Shown here: positions 26,437 to 35,206 of the stretch, piece by piece
Position numbering within the stretch: position 1 is the stretch's first letter
How the letters are laid out: every line of letters starts with the position of its first letter
Assembly: GCA_052078155.1 (NCBI GenBank)
Contig: JBQJBP010000003.1
Location: forward strand, 682,001-746,000
DNA from: CAXBMB01 sp052078155
GTDB lineage: Bacteria > Pseudomonadota > Alphaproteobacteria > Kiloniellales > DSM-21159
Length of the DNA stretch: 64,000 bases
Direction: 5' to 3'
Program-made: the position numbers and the translations under genes
Notes under the pieces: model-generated
What the model saw: the letters and a program-made list of their open reading frames with translations, nothing else
Database searches by the model: none
Told to the model about the DNA's origin: nothing

Positions 26437-26621
26437 CGCCATCAAAAAGCACTACAGGAGATTTAACATAATGGTCAAGCGTCCTGTTTCAGCGGAGCGA
26501 GATTGGCGGTTTTCAGGCCACGGTCCATCTGACCGCGAACTGGCAGAAACCGAGCCGAAGACTGGTCAGCCTCGCTACTTACACAGGATCACAAGGAACG
26601 AATCTCTAAAGGGAGGGAAAA

Positions 26622-27677
26622 ATGAAAACCATGAAAGGTCCCGCCATTTTCCTGGCACAGTTTGCCGGCGACGAGCCGCCGTTCAACAGTTTGGACGCCA
26701 TCGGTCAATGGGCCTCAGAAAAGGGCTTCAAGGGTGTACAGATTCCCAGTTGGGACGGGCGGATCTTTGACCTGGCCAAAGCCGCTGAAAGCAAAGACTA
26801 CTGCGATGAGGTCAAAGGCACTCTGGCCGCCCACAATGTGGAAGTGACCGAGCTTTCCACCCACCTTCAGGGACAGCTTGTTGCAGTTCATCCAGCCTAT
26901 GACGAAATGTTTGACGGCTTTGCCGCCCCTGAAGTGCGCGGCAACCCCGCTGCCCGTCAGGAATGGGCCGTTGACCAGATGTACAAGGCCGCAAAGGCCA
27001 GTGCCAATCTGGGCCTGACCGATCACGTTTCCTTTTCCGGCGCCCTGGCCTGGCCCTATGTCTACCCCTGGCCCCAGCGCCCGGCTGGATTGATTGAAAC
27101 GGCTTTTGATGAGCTGGCCAAACGCTGGCACCCGATTCTGGACGCCTTTGACGACGCCGGGGTCAATGTCTGTTACGAGATTCACCCGGGTGAAGACCTT
27201 CATGACGGCATCACCTTTGAGATGTTCCTGGAGCGTGTGAACAACCACGCCCGCTGCAACATCCTTTATGACCCCAGCCACTTTGTGCTGCAGCAGCTGG
27301 ACTACATCGCCTTCCTGGACGAGTACAAAGACCGCATCAAGATGTTCCATGTGAAGGATGCGGAGTTCAATCCCACTGCCAAACAAGGAGTTTACTCGGG
27401 ATATCAGTCCTGGGTCGACCGGGCTGGCCGCTTCCGGTCACTGGGCGATGGTCAGGTTGATTTCAGCGCCATCTTCTCGGCGCTTGCCGCCAATGATTTT
27501 GACGGCTGGGCTGTTTTGGAATGGGAGTGCTGCCTGAAACATCCCGAAGACGGTGCCAGCGAAGGGGCGCAGTTCATTGCCGATCACATCATCCGTGTGA
27601 CCGAGCGGGCCTTTGATGACTTTGCCGACGGCGGGTCTGACGAAGCAGCCAATCGCCGCATTCTCGGCTTGTCATAG
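26622..27677 (+). CDS. Sugar phosphate isomerase/epimerase-like TIM-barrel protein
   Basis: 351 residues from ATG 26622 with GGGAGGG upstream. It belongs to the xylose-isomerase-like TIM-barrel family (IolE/IolI/Hyi relatives): WASEKGFKGVQIPSWDG near the start, CYEIHPGEDLHDG and CNILYDPSHF in the middle, FHVKDAEF and WAVLEWECCL toward the end; these hold the metal-binding Glu, Asp, His and Glu residues of the family. Pairing with a Gfo/Idh oxidoreductase 9 bases downstream is common in clusters that degrade cyclitols, keto-sugars or glycosides through a 3-keto intermediate. The specific substrate is unknown. Confidence 0.85.
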   Translation: MKTMKGPAIFLAQFAGDEPPFNSLDAIGQWASEKGFKGVQIPSWDGRIFDLAKAAESKDYCDEVKGTLAAHNVEVTELSTHLQGQLVAVHPAYDEMFDGFAAPEVRGNPAARQEWAVDQMYKAAKASANLGLTDHVSFSGALAWPYVYPWPQRPAGLIETAFDELAKRWHPILDAFDDAGVNVCYEIHPGEDLHDGITFEMFLERVNNHARCNILYDPSHFVLQQLDYIAFLDEYKDRIKMFHVKDAEFNPTAKQGVYSGYQSWVDRAGRFRSLGDGQVDFSAIFSALAANDFDGWAVLEWECCLKHPEDGASEGAQFIADHIIRVTERAFDDFADGGSDEAANRRILGLS

Positions 27678-27686
27678 GAGGCCAGC

Positions 27687-28862
27687 GTGACCATTACAGC
27701 AGCACGTGAAGAAGCAGGCGGTCGCCGCCTGCGCCTGGGCATGGTCGGCGGCGGTGAAGGCGCCTTTATCGGCGCCGTTCATCGCATCGCCGCCCGCCTT
27801 GATGATCGCTATGAACTGGTGGCCGGAGCCTTTTCCTCGGACCCGGACCGCAGCCACCATTCGGCAATCGGCCTGCATGTCTCGCCAGACCGGGCTTACG
27901 ACACTTATCAGGAAATGGCAGAAGAGGAAGCCAAGCGGGAGGACTGCATAGACGTGGTGGCCATTGTCACCCCGAACCACCTGCATGCCCCTGTGGCGAC
28001 GGCCTTCCTGTCGGCCGGGATCCATGTGATCTGTGACAAGCCCCTCACCACCTCCCTGGATCAGGCCCTGGAAATGGAAGCTCTGGTCATCAAGAAGGAT
28101 CTCTTCTTCGGACTGACCCATAACTATGCCGGCTATCCGCTGATCCGCCATGCCCGGGCCATGGTCCAGGCCGGGGACCTGGGAGACCTGCGGGTTGTTC
28201 AGGCAGAGTATGTGCAGGACTGGCTCACAGAGCCCATTGAAACCCAGGGTCAGAAGCAGGCTGCCTGGCGGACAGACCCGGAACGCTCCGGCCCGGTGGG
28301 CTGTCTGGGTGACATTGGCACCCATGCCTTCCACATTTCCCGCTTTGTCAGCGGCCTGGAAGTGGCCGAACTGTCAGCTGAACTGACTTCTTTTGTCGAA
28401 GGACGGCGTCTGGATGACCATGCCCAGGTGATGCTGCGCTATGAGGGCGGAGCCCGCGGCATGATCTGGTCCAGCCAGGTTTGTCCCGGCAACGAAAACG
28501 GCCTGAAGCTCAGGATCTACGGCACCAAAGGCGGGCTTGAATGGAATCAGGAGAATCCCAACGAGCTGATCTACTCGCCCTTTGGGGAACCTCCGCGCCG
28601 CCTGACCAGAGGCGGGCCGGGTTTGGGGCCGGAGGCAGAACACGCCAGCCGAATTCCTCCCGGCCACCCCGAAGGTTATCTGGAAGGCTTTGCGCAGCTC
28701 TACAGCGATTTTGCTGACCAGATCACCGCAAAAATCGATGGCGGCTCCCCAGATCCCCTCAGCCTGTCGGCACCGGGCATCGCTGACGGCGTCAATGGCG
28801 TGCGTTTCATCAGCCGTGCTCTGGAATCCAGCCACAACAATGGCGGCTGGACGGCCTTCTGA
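27687..28862 (+). CDS. Gfo/Idh/MocA-family NAD(P)-dependent oxidoreductase
   Basis: 391 residues from GTG 27687 (AGGAGGCC upstream). The Rossmann glycine motif is MVGGGEGAFIGAVHR, the family lysine lies in CDKPLTTS, and the C-terminal domain carries GCLGDIGTHAFHISRF with the usual catalytic Asp/His. It oxidises or reduces a sugar or cyclitol hydroxyl. It is co-transcribed with the TIM-barrel gene and ends at a strong terminator. The pair is probably under the LacI regulator encoded divergently. Confidence 0.88.
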   Translation: MTITAAREEAGGRRLRLGMVGGGEGAFIGAVHRIAARLDDRYELVAGAFSSDPDRSHHSAIGLHVSPDRAYDTYQEMAEEEAKREDCIDVVAIVTPNHLHAPVATAFLSAGIHVICDKPLTTSLDQALEMEALVIKKDLFFGLTHNYAGYPLIRHARAMVQAGDLGDLRVVQAEYVQDWLTEPIETQGQKQAAWRTDPERSGPVGCLGDIGTHAFHISRFVSGLEVAELSAELTSFVEGRRLDDHAQVMLRYEGGARGMIWSSQVCPGNENGLKLRIYGTKGGLEWNQENPNELIYSPFGEPPRRLTRGGPGLGPEAEHASRIPPGHPEGYLEGFAQLYSDFADQITAKIDGGSPDPLSLSAPGIADGVNGVRFISRALESSHNNGGWTAF

Positions 28863-29415
28863 TCGTCCCGCTTGAGGTCTTTCAGGCACTCGCAACAAAC
28901 TGCATTCGGACCGGTCACTTCAAAGGCCTGCCCGTTTGCTTCTCCCAGGGAGTTGTTTCCCTGTTCACTCGGGGGCTGAATCTCTGTCAAAGAGAGTCAG
29001 CCTCCTTTTTCTTTGCCTGGAAAAAGTGACCCGGTTTCGACAAAACAAAAAAGCTACGAAAACAATACTGGTTTTACGAATGCAGAAAAATTGTTAAAAC
29101 AACTACCATAATCTGCATATTCAATAAATTTTACTTACCAATAAATCGAAGAAACTAATCTTCTAGATCAATAGCATAATTCATTACTTTTACGTGAATG
29201 ATTTAGCGACAATACATAGTTAAATACATTTATCTAGAATAAAACTATACTTACACTCAGTTTGTATGTTCTCGTGCCATCAAATCCTGTTTCCAAAAAG
29301 AAAATTCTTCGGTTTGTCTGCCAGGCCCATTCAAGGCCGCAGGTCCAAAATGAACCCACAATGAGAAGCAGTCAGCTGCTGCGACCAGTCAGCACAAAGA
29401 TACGGGGAGCGTACT
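28863..29415. other. Long intergenic region with AT-rich promoter zone
   Basis: 553 bases. The first part ends the preceding transcript (28971-29010); 29031-29275 is far richer in A/T than the rest of the window and contains short dyads (TTGTT-AA-AACAA at 29091-29102; TTTATCTAGAATAAA near 29229) and a TATACT -10-like hexamer at 29246. No gene was recognised. Confidence 0.6.
28971..29010 (+). terminator. Intrinsic terminator
   Basis: A 15-bp stem with 13 pairs (28971-28985 with 28991-29005), loop GTCAA, then a T run (29006-29010). Confidence 0.88.
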
Positions 29416-31518
29416 TTGTCCAATCTGAAAATCTCACACAAACTCTATATTGGTTTTGCATTCATGCTGCTGCTGCTGGCCACGGCCGTAGCCATTACCA
29501 TCTGGGAAATCTCTGCAATCAAGCAAAACACGGACCGGGTTGTCTCCCTGCGCACGCCGACGGCTCAGGCCTCGCAACGCATGACCAACAACATCAATGC
29601 CTCCCTTGCGGCGCTAAGAGGCTGGATGCTGGTGGAAAACACGGCGTTCAAGTCACAGCGCGCAGCCGTCTGGCAGGACATCGCTGCTGTCCGTCAGGAG
29701 ATGGACCTGCTGGCGGCCAGCTGGACCAATCCGACCAACCAGGAAAACTGGGCCTACTTCAAATCCATTCTCGATGAGTTTGAGACCGCGCAGCAGCAGG
29801 TGGAAGACATCGCCCGCAGTGAAGACGAAACCCCAGCCACCAAGATCCTCGTCACGGAAGCCGCCCCCAAAGCAGCGATCATGCTGACGCACATCAGCAA
29901 GATGATCGATCTGGAACTGGCCGGTCAGGGGGGCAGCGGCGGCGACCGTGTCCAGATCCTGGGCATGATGGCAGATACCCGAGGCTCCCTGGGCGTGGGA
30001 CTGGCCAACATCCGGGCCTATCTCTTGACCGGTGATGAAAAGTTTGCCCGGGCCTTTGAAAATCTCTGGGAGAAAAACGATAAGCGCTTTGCTGATCTCA
30101 GCGCAGCGGCTGCCCATCTGTCAGAGGACCAGCAAGCCGCTCTGGAGGTCTTTACTGCCAACAGGAAGGCCTTTGCCAGCTTACCCCCCAAGATGTTTGC
30201 CATCCGAGCCTCTGACCAGTGGAACAGAGCACAGTATCTTCTGATGACAGAAGCCGCACCCCGGGCCGGACAGCTGCTGACCATTCTGACGGGCGAGTTA
30301 CAACCCGACGGCACGCGTATCGGCGGCATGGTTGAAAACCAGAAAGCCCTGCTGCAGCAGGATGTGGACGCCAGCGCAGCAAAAACCACCGAGCTTCTCA
30401 CTCTGGAATGGGCGGTGCTGGCCATCGGTCTGATATCCGGTGTTTGCATCGCCTTTTTTGCAGCCCGATCCGTTACCCGTCCGGTTATCGGGATGACCAA
30501 AGCCATGAACCATCTGGCGGAAGGGGATCTGCAGACAGAAATTCCAGCAATGGACCGCAGGGATGAAATCGGTGAGATGGCCAAAGCCCTGCAGGTTTTC
30601 AAAGAAGCCATGGTCAAAGCCCGGGAATTGGAAGCACAGCAAGCCAGGGCCCGTGAAGCGCAGCAAAAACGCGCCAAACGGATTGAAAGCAGAGCCGCAG
30701 ATTTTGATCAGCTGATGGTTCAGTCCCTGGGCACCATCAGTCAGTCATCCAGCGACATGCAATCGTCTTCGGAAACCGTTTCTGTGCTGGCAGAGGAAAC
30801 CAGCAGCCAGTCGGTGGCCGTCGCGGCCGCCGCAGAACAGGCTTCGGCCAATGTGCGCACGGTTGCCTCCGCCACAGAAGAGCTGAGCGCGTCCATTTCT
30901 GAAATCAATCAGCAGGTGGTGCGCTCCACCTCTGTTGCCTCTGAAGCGGTCGGCGAAATTCATCAGGCGACCGACAAGGTCAAGAGCCTGGCAGAAGCCG
31001 CCAACAAGATTGACGAAGTGGTGGTTCTGATCACCGACATCGCAGAACAGACCAACCTCCTGGCCCTGAACGCCACCATTGAAGCCGCCCGGGCCGGAGA
31101 TGCCGGCAAGGGCTTCGCCGTTGTGGCATCGGAAGTAAAGAACCTGGCTGGACAAACCGCCAAAGCAACCGAGGAGATCAGCTCGCAGATCCATGACATT
31201 CAGTCTGCCACCCAGGAAACAGTGGGGGCCATTGATGGCATTGGGCAAATCGTTGGCAGTGTAAGCGAGATATCAACCACCATTGCAGCAGCCATTGAGC
31301 AGCAACGTTCAGCGACAGAAGAGATTTCCCGCAATGTGGAGCAGGCCGCCAGTGGCACGCAGGAGGTAACGGTTAACATTTCTGAAGTCATGAAAGCCGC
31401 GGGAGAAACCGGCCAATCGTCAAATCAGGGACTGAAAACAGCGCGGACATTGGCCCAACAGGCCGAAGATCTGAAACAGGAGGTAGAAACTTTTCTGGGA
31501 GACATCAAAGCCGCTTAA
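29416..31518 (+). CDS. Methyl-accepting chemotaxis protein with large periplasmic helical domain
   Basis: 700 residues from TTG 29416, with GGGGAG six bases upstream. One membrane segment near residues 10-30 and another near 330-350 enclose a periplasmic region of about 300 residues that reads as all-helical with no PAS or Cache motif, the size and character of a helical bimodular sensor domain. HAMP follows (SVTRPVIGMTKAM...DEIGEMAKAL), then a long coiled-coil signalling domain whose hairpin tip is the conserved ITDIAEQTNLLALNATIEAA segment (about residues 540-565). It clusters at the pole and controls CheA. No che genes are nearby; a sensor-kinase pair follows. Confidence 0.92.
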   Translation: MSNLKISHKLYIGFAFMLLLLATAVAITIWEISAIKQNTDRVVSLRTPTAQASQRMTNNINASLAALRGWMLVENTAFKSQRAAVWQDIAAVRQEMDLLAASWTNPTNQENWAYFKSILDEFETAQQQVEDIARSEDETPATKILVTEAAPKAAIMLTHISKMIDLELAGQGGSGGDRVQILGMMADTRGSLGVGLANIRAYLLTGDEKFARAFENLWEKNDKRFADLSAAAAHLSEDQQAALEVFTANRKAFASLPPKMFAIRASDQWNRAQYLLMTEAAPRAGQLLTILTGELQPDGTRIGGMVENQKALLQQDVDASAAKTTELLTLEWAVLAIGLISGVCIAFFAARSVTRPVIGMTKAMNHLAEGDLQTEIPAMDRRDEIGEMAKALQVFKEAMVKARELEAQQARAREAQQKRAKRIESRAADFDQLMVQSLGTISQSSSDMQSSSETVSVLAEETSSQSVAVAAAAEQASANVRTVASATEELSASISEINQQVVRSTSVASEAVGEIHQATDKVKSLAEAANKIDEVVVLITDIAEQTNLLALNATIEAARAGDAGKGFAVVASEVKNLAGQTAKATEEISSQIHDIQSATQETVGAIDGIGQIVGSVSEISTTIAAAIEQQRSATEEISRNVEQAASGTQEVTVNISEVMKAAGETGQSSNQGLKTARTLAQQAEDLKQEVETFLGDIKAA

Positions 31519-31726
31519 CCGGTTATCCCCCCTAACCGTTGGCCTATTGGAATGCAGCAAACCAAAAAAGCCAGCGGCCTTCGCACTGCCCCAAGGACGC
31601 CGACAAAAAGAAGCGCCAGGATGCAGGAAAATGGGCTTTGATTTCCGACGCCCTGTCATTCAAAAAACTGCCCCCAGTCAGCCCTTTTGTTAACCAAATG
31701 CAGAGGCAGGAGCGTTAACAGATAGT

Positions 31727-34700
31727 TTGGCAGCTATTCGCTGGAGACACCTTTTTTTGCGACAACACCGAACCATCCTTCAGTTTGTTACGGTCATTCT
31801 CGTTATGGTCGTTGCCGCCTGGTCTGTTCAGATCTATGAAGCCTGGCAACGGCGCGACGATGTCCTGCGCCAGGTTGAAGACAGCAACAAACGCCTGATG
31901 CAACTGTTGGATAAAGACCTGCAGCATGCCTTTTTGGGCGTCGATCTGCTTTTGCAGCAGGCCGCCTATCTGTCCACCCATGCCAGCGACATCGACCATG
32001 AATTGAATCCGTTTGAGGGGGAACAGTTCGGTAAAGCGATTCAGTTAACAGCGTATGTCTCCGCTCTGGCCATCATCGACACAGAAGGCGCCATTCTGCA
32101 ATCAACCCGCTCCCCGGCTGGTGGACGGGCTTTTTCCATACCCGAAACCGTCACCCTGGACGTTGCAACTTTCTACCAGTCTCCACTGAAAGGCCCCCCT
32201 GCCCGTCAGGAAACCCTGATCGGCAAACCCATGTCTTTTGACGGCGAGGCCAGAGCCACACTTCCAGTGGCCCGACCTTTCTATGGCCCCAGGGGTGAGC
32301 AAAAGGGATTTCTCGTCGCCTTTGTTCGGCTGGATGTTCTCAACCAGACCTTCAACGCCACCCGGCCTCTTAACAGCTCGCTGTTCCTTTTTAGACAGGA
32401 CAATCACCCTCTGGTGTCTTCCTACGCTGCAGGATCAGAAGAAGCGGACCTCTCAAGGCCTCTGCCCGAACTGTATGACAGCATCAGCCTGGTGCGCCGA
32501 ACCCGGCAGGGTAATGATGACACCGGGACCATCCAGGCTTACCGGAATGTCCAGAACTGGCCCTTTGTCCTGCTCCTGGAAACAACAACTGAGCAGGTGC
32601 TGACTGACTGGTATGATCAGACACTGACCCGGGTCTGGGTTGGGATTGCCGCAACCCTCACCATTCTAGTTCTGGCCAGCCTGTTCATTGCCCAGCTTTC
32701 CCGGCGCACAAAAGCTGAAACAGAGCTCAAAAAACTCTCAAAAGCCATTGAGTTCAATCCGGCCATTGTCTTGATCACCAATCCCCAGGGGTTGATCGAG
32801 TACGTCAATCCCAAGTTCGAACAGATCAGCGGCTACAGCGCGACAGAAATGATCGGAGAGCGCCCCGGCAAGGTAAAGTCGGGCAGGAAAACCCCGGCCG
32901 AATACCAGGAAATGTGGAAAACCATCTCCTCCGGAAAGGTCTGGTTTGGTGAGTTTCTCAACCGGCGCAAAAACGGGGGTGAGTACTGGGTTTCCGCAGC
33001 CATCGCCCCCATTTTCGATGAAAAGGGCACCATCACAAACTACGTGGCCGTGGAAGAAGACATCACGGTTATGAAAGCCAATGAGGCCGCTCTTCACAAT
33101 CAGAAGCAACTGGTCGACCTGCTTCACACCGTTACTGTCATTGCCAATGAATCCAACAGTCCCCACGACGCCTTCCAGAATGCCCTGGCGGTGATCTGTG
33201 AATACCTGGGCTGGCTGGCGGGCCACATCTATCAGCGCCCGGATGATGACAGTGACCGGCTGGTGTCTTCAGATCTCTGGTATCTGAAGGATTCAGAAAA
33301 ACTGGCCGACTTCAGAAAAATCACCAAGCAAACCTCTTTCATCCGCGGGGAAGGCCTGCCCGGAAGAGCTCTGGAAACCCGACGGCCCATCTGGATCGCC
33401 GATGTAACCCAGGACAACAACTTCCCCCGGCAGCCTGTGGCCGAGAGCATTGGCATTCGCGGGGCAATGGCCTTACCCATTGTGGCCCGGGGCGATGTCG
33501 TGGCGGTCATGGAATTCTTCTCTCTTGAGCGCAGCAGCAAGGGAAATGCAGACCTGCAGGCCGCCCTCACCCACATCGGCATTCAGTTGGGTCGTGTGGT
33601 GGAGCGTGACAGCTATTCCAGCAAACTGAAAACCAGCGAAGAACGCTTTGCCACCAGCCAGTCCTTTGCCGCCATCGGCACCTGGGAATGGCACATCGAG
33701 CCCCTGAAACTTTACTGGTCCGATGGTGTTGCCCCTTTGTTTGGTTATGAACCGGGCACGCTGCCAGCCACCTTGAAGACTTTTCTTGGGGTGATTCATC
33801 CCGAAGACCGCAGCCGCACCATCAAAGCCATTCGTGCCTGCGTGCGTGATGGGGCGGCCTATGACATCGAGCATCGGATTGTCTGGCCGGACGGCTCCAT
33901 TCACTGGGTGCGCGAGCGGGGGGATACGGTTCGGGACTCCACCGGACGGGCCCTGCGCATGCTGGGCGTGGTCATCGACATTGACGCCATGAAAGCCGGT
34001 GAGACGGCCCTGGCCCACGCCAAGGAAGAGGCCGAAAAGGCCAACCACGCCAAGACCGAGTTCCTGGCGACCATGAATCACGAGCTGCGCACGCCGATGA
34101 ACGCCATCATCGGCTTTGGGCAACTGCTCACCTCCAACAGCAGGGAACCACTCACTGAAACCCAGCTCAAGTGTGTGACGCACATCCTCAACAGCGGTCA
34201 GCACCTCCTGGACCTGATCAATCAGATTCTCAGCCTTTCACAGATCGAAGCAGGCCATGTGGCGTTGTCCATGGAAACAGTTGATCTGTCTTCGATCGCT
34301 CAGGAAAGCCTGTCGATTGTTGCCCCTCAGGCCAGTGAGCGGACCATCGACGTGAAAGTCTCTGATCTGCCCAAGACCTTGATCCGGGCGGACCGTGTGC
34401 GGCTCAAACAGGTTCTGCTGAACCTCTTATCCAACGCCATCAAATACAACAGGGACGGAGGTCTTGTTGACCTCACACTCACCCTTGATTCAGGTCTGGC
34501 TGTTCTGGCAATCCGCGACACGGGCCAGGGCATTCCAATCGAACGACAGGCCGAACTGTTTCAGCCTTTCAACCGGCTGGGCGCCGAAGACAGTGACATT
34601 GAAGGCACCGGAATTGGGCTGAGCATCACCCGGAAACTGGTCACGCTAATGGATGGAACCATTGATTTCTCCAGCCAGCAGGGCCAGGGCAGCACTTTCA

Positions 34701-35206
34701 CAGTGAGCTTCCCGCTGGAGCGTTTTGGCAGCGACAAAACAGCGCTGCCCGGACCGGATGAAAGTGCCGAAAACAGCCGGTCTCCCGCCAGTCCCGAACA
34801 CCCCCAAAGCCCTGCGCCAACTGGTCGCTCTTCTTCCCGCGGTAAGGTGCTCTACATAGAAGAAGATCCCAGCAATCTTGCGGTGATGGAGCTGGTTGTG
34901 GGGCGCTATGAGGGCCTGGAGCTTCTGACAGCTCATGAACCTGAGTTGGGGGCGCAACTGGCCCGCCAAGAGCACCCCAATCTGATTTTCTTGAATGCCG
35001 ATCTGCCCGGTCTGCACAGCAGCTCTGCCTTGCTAAATCTGGCCGATGATGGAAAAACCCGCGCCATCCCAGTCATTGCTTTATGTGAAAGCCCTGACAG
35101 CCTACCTCAGCAAACAGCGAGCGCTGTGCAACTACTGAACAAGCCATTAGACGTTGACGAAGTAACCCGGGCGATCAACGAGTATGTTAAAGGGACGTCG
35201 TTGTGA
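31727..35206 (+). CDS. Multidomain hybrid sensor histidine kinase with degenerate receiver
   Basis: 1159 residues from a TTG at 31727 (AGGAG lies 14 bases upstream, so the start is moderately sure). Order of parts: membrane segment (about 16-36), periplasmic double-Cache-like sensor (40-300), membrane segment (about 304-326), PAS (335-445, ITNPQGLIEYVNPKFEQISG), GAF (465-620), second PAS of PAS_3 type (635-755, WSDGVAPLFGYEPG), HisKA with His785 in NHELRTP, HATPase (885-1000; NLLSNAIKYN, DTGQGIP, GTGIGLSI), and a C-terminal receiver-like domain (1040-1155). In the receiver the acidic pocket (Glu1045, Glu1046, Asp1047) and Lys1139 remain, but the phosphoacceptor Asp is Asn1090 (FLNADLPG) and the usual Thr/Ser is Cys. 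Its stop overlaps the next gene's start. Confidence 0.93.
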   Translation: MAAIRWRHLFLRQHRTILQFVTVILVMVVAAWSVQIYEAWQRRDDVLRQVEDSNKRLMQLLDKDLQHAFLGVDLLLQQAAYLSTHASDIDHELNPFEGEQFGKAIQLTAYVSALAIIDTEGAILQSTRSPAGGRAFSIPETVTLDVATFYQSPLKGPPARQETLIGKPMSFDGEARATLPVARPFYGPRGEQKGFLVAFVRLDVLNQTFNATRPLNSSLFLFRQDNHPLVSSYAAGSEEADLSRPLPELYDSISLVRRTRQGNDDTGTIQAYRNVQNWPFVLLLETTTEQVLTDWYDQTLTRVWVGIAATLTILVLASLFIAQLSRRTKAETELKKLSKAIEFNPAIVLITNPQGLIEYVNPKFEQISGYSATEMIGERPGKVKSGRKTPAEYQEMWKTISSGKVWFGEFLNRRKNGGEYWVSAAIAPIFDEKGTITNYVAVEEDITVMKANEAALHNQKQLVDLLHTVTVIANESNSPHDAFQNALAVICEYLGWLAGHIYQRPDDDSDRLVSSDLWYLKDSEKLADFRKITKQTSFIRGEGLPGRALETRRPIWIADVTQDNNFPRQPVAESIGIRGAMALPIVARGDVVAVMEFFSLERSSKGNADLQAALTHIGIQLGRVVERDSYSSKLKTSEERFATSQSFAAIGTWEWHIEPLKLYWSDGVAPLFGYEPGTLPATLKTFLGVIHPEDRSRTIKAIRACVRDGAAYDIEHRIVWPDGSIHWVRERGDTVRDSTGRALRMLGVVIDIDAMKAGETALAHAKEEAEKANHAKTEFLATMNHELRTPMNAIIGFGQLLTSNSREPLTETQLKCVTHILNSGQHLLDLINQILSLSQIEAGHVALSMETVDLSSIAQESLSIVAPQASERTIDVKVSDLPKTLIRADRVRLKQVLLNLLSNAIKYNRDGGLVDLTLTLDSGLAVLAIRDTGQGIPIERQAELFQPFNRLGAEDSDIEGTGIGLSITRKLVTLMDGTIDFSSQQGQGSTFTVSFPLERFGSDKTALPGPDESAENSRSPASPEHPQSPAPTGRSSSRGKVLYIEEDPSNLAVMELVVGRYEGLELLTAHEPELGAQLARQEHPNLIFLNADLPGLHSSSALLNLADDGKTRAIPVIALCESPDSLPQQTASAVQLLNKPLDVDEVTRAINEYVKGTSL

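Larger units (their letters stand above)
26185..26621. other. Divergent regulatory region between lacI-type gene and TIM-barrel gene
   Basis: 437 bases with two operator candidates (26322-26338 and 26421-26436). A short open frame at 26471 runs into the next gene in another frame and is not supported. Confidence 0.6.

Noticed and set aside
26471..26770. 99-codon frame upstream of the TIM-barrel gene
   Set aside because: It overlaps the TIM-barrel gene in another frame and has no family match; the good ribosome site belongs to ATG 26622.
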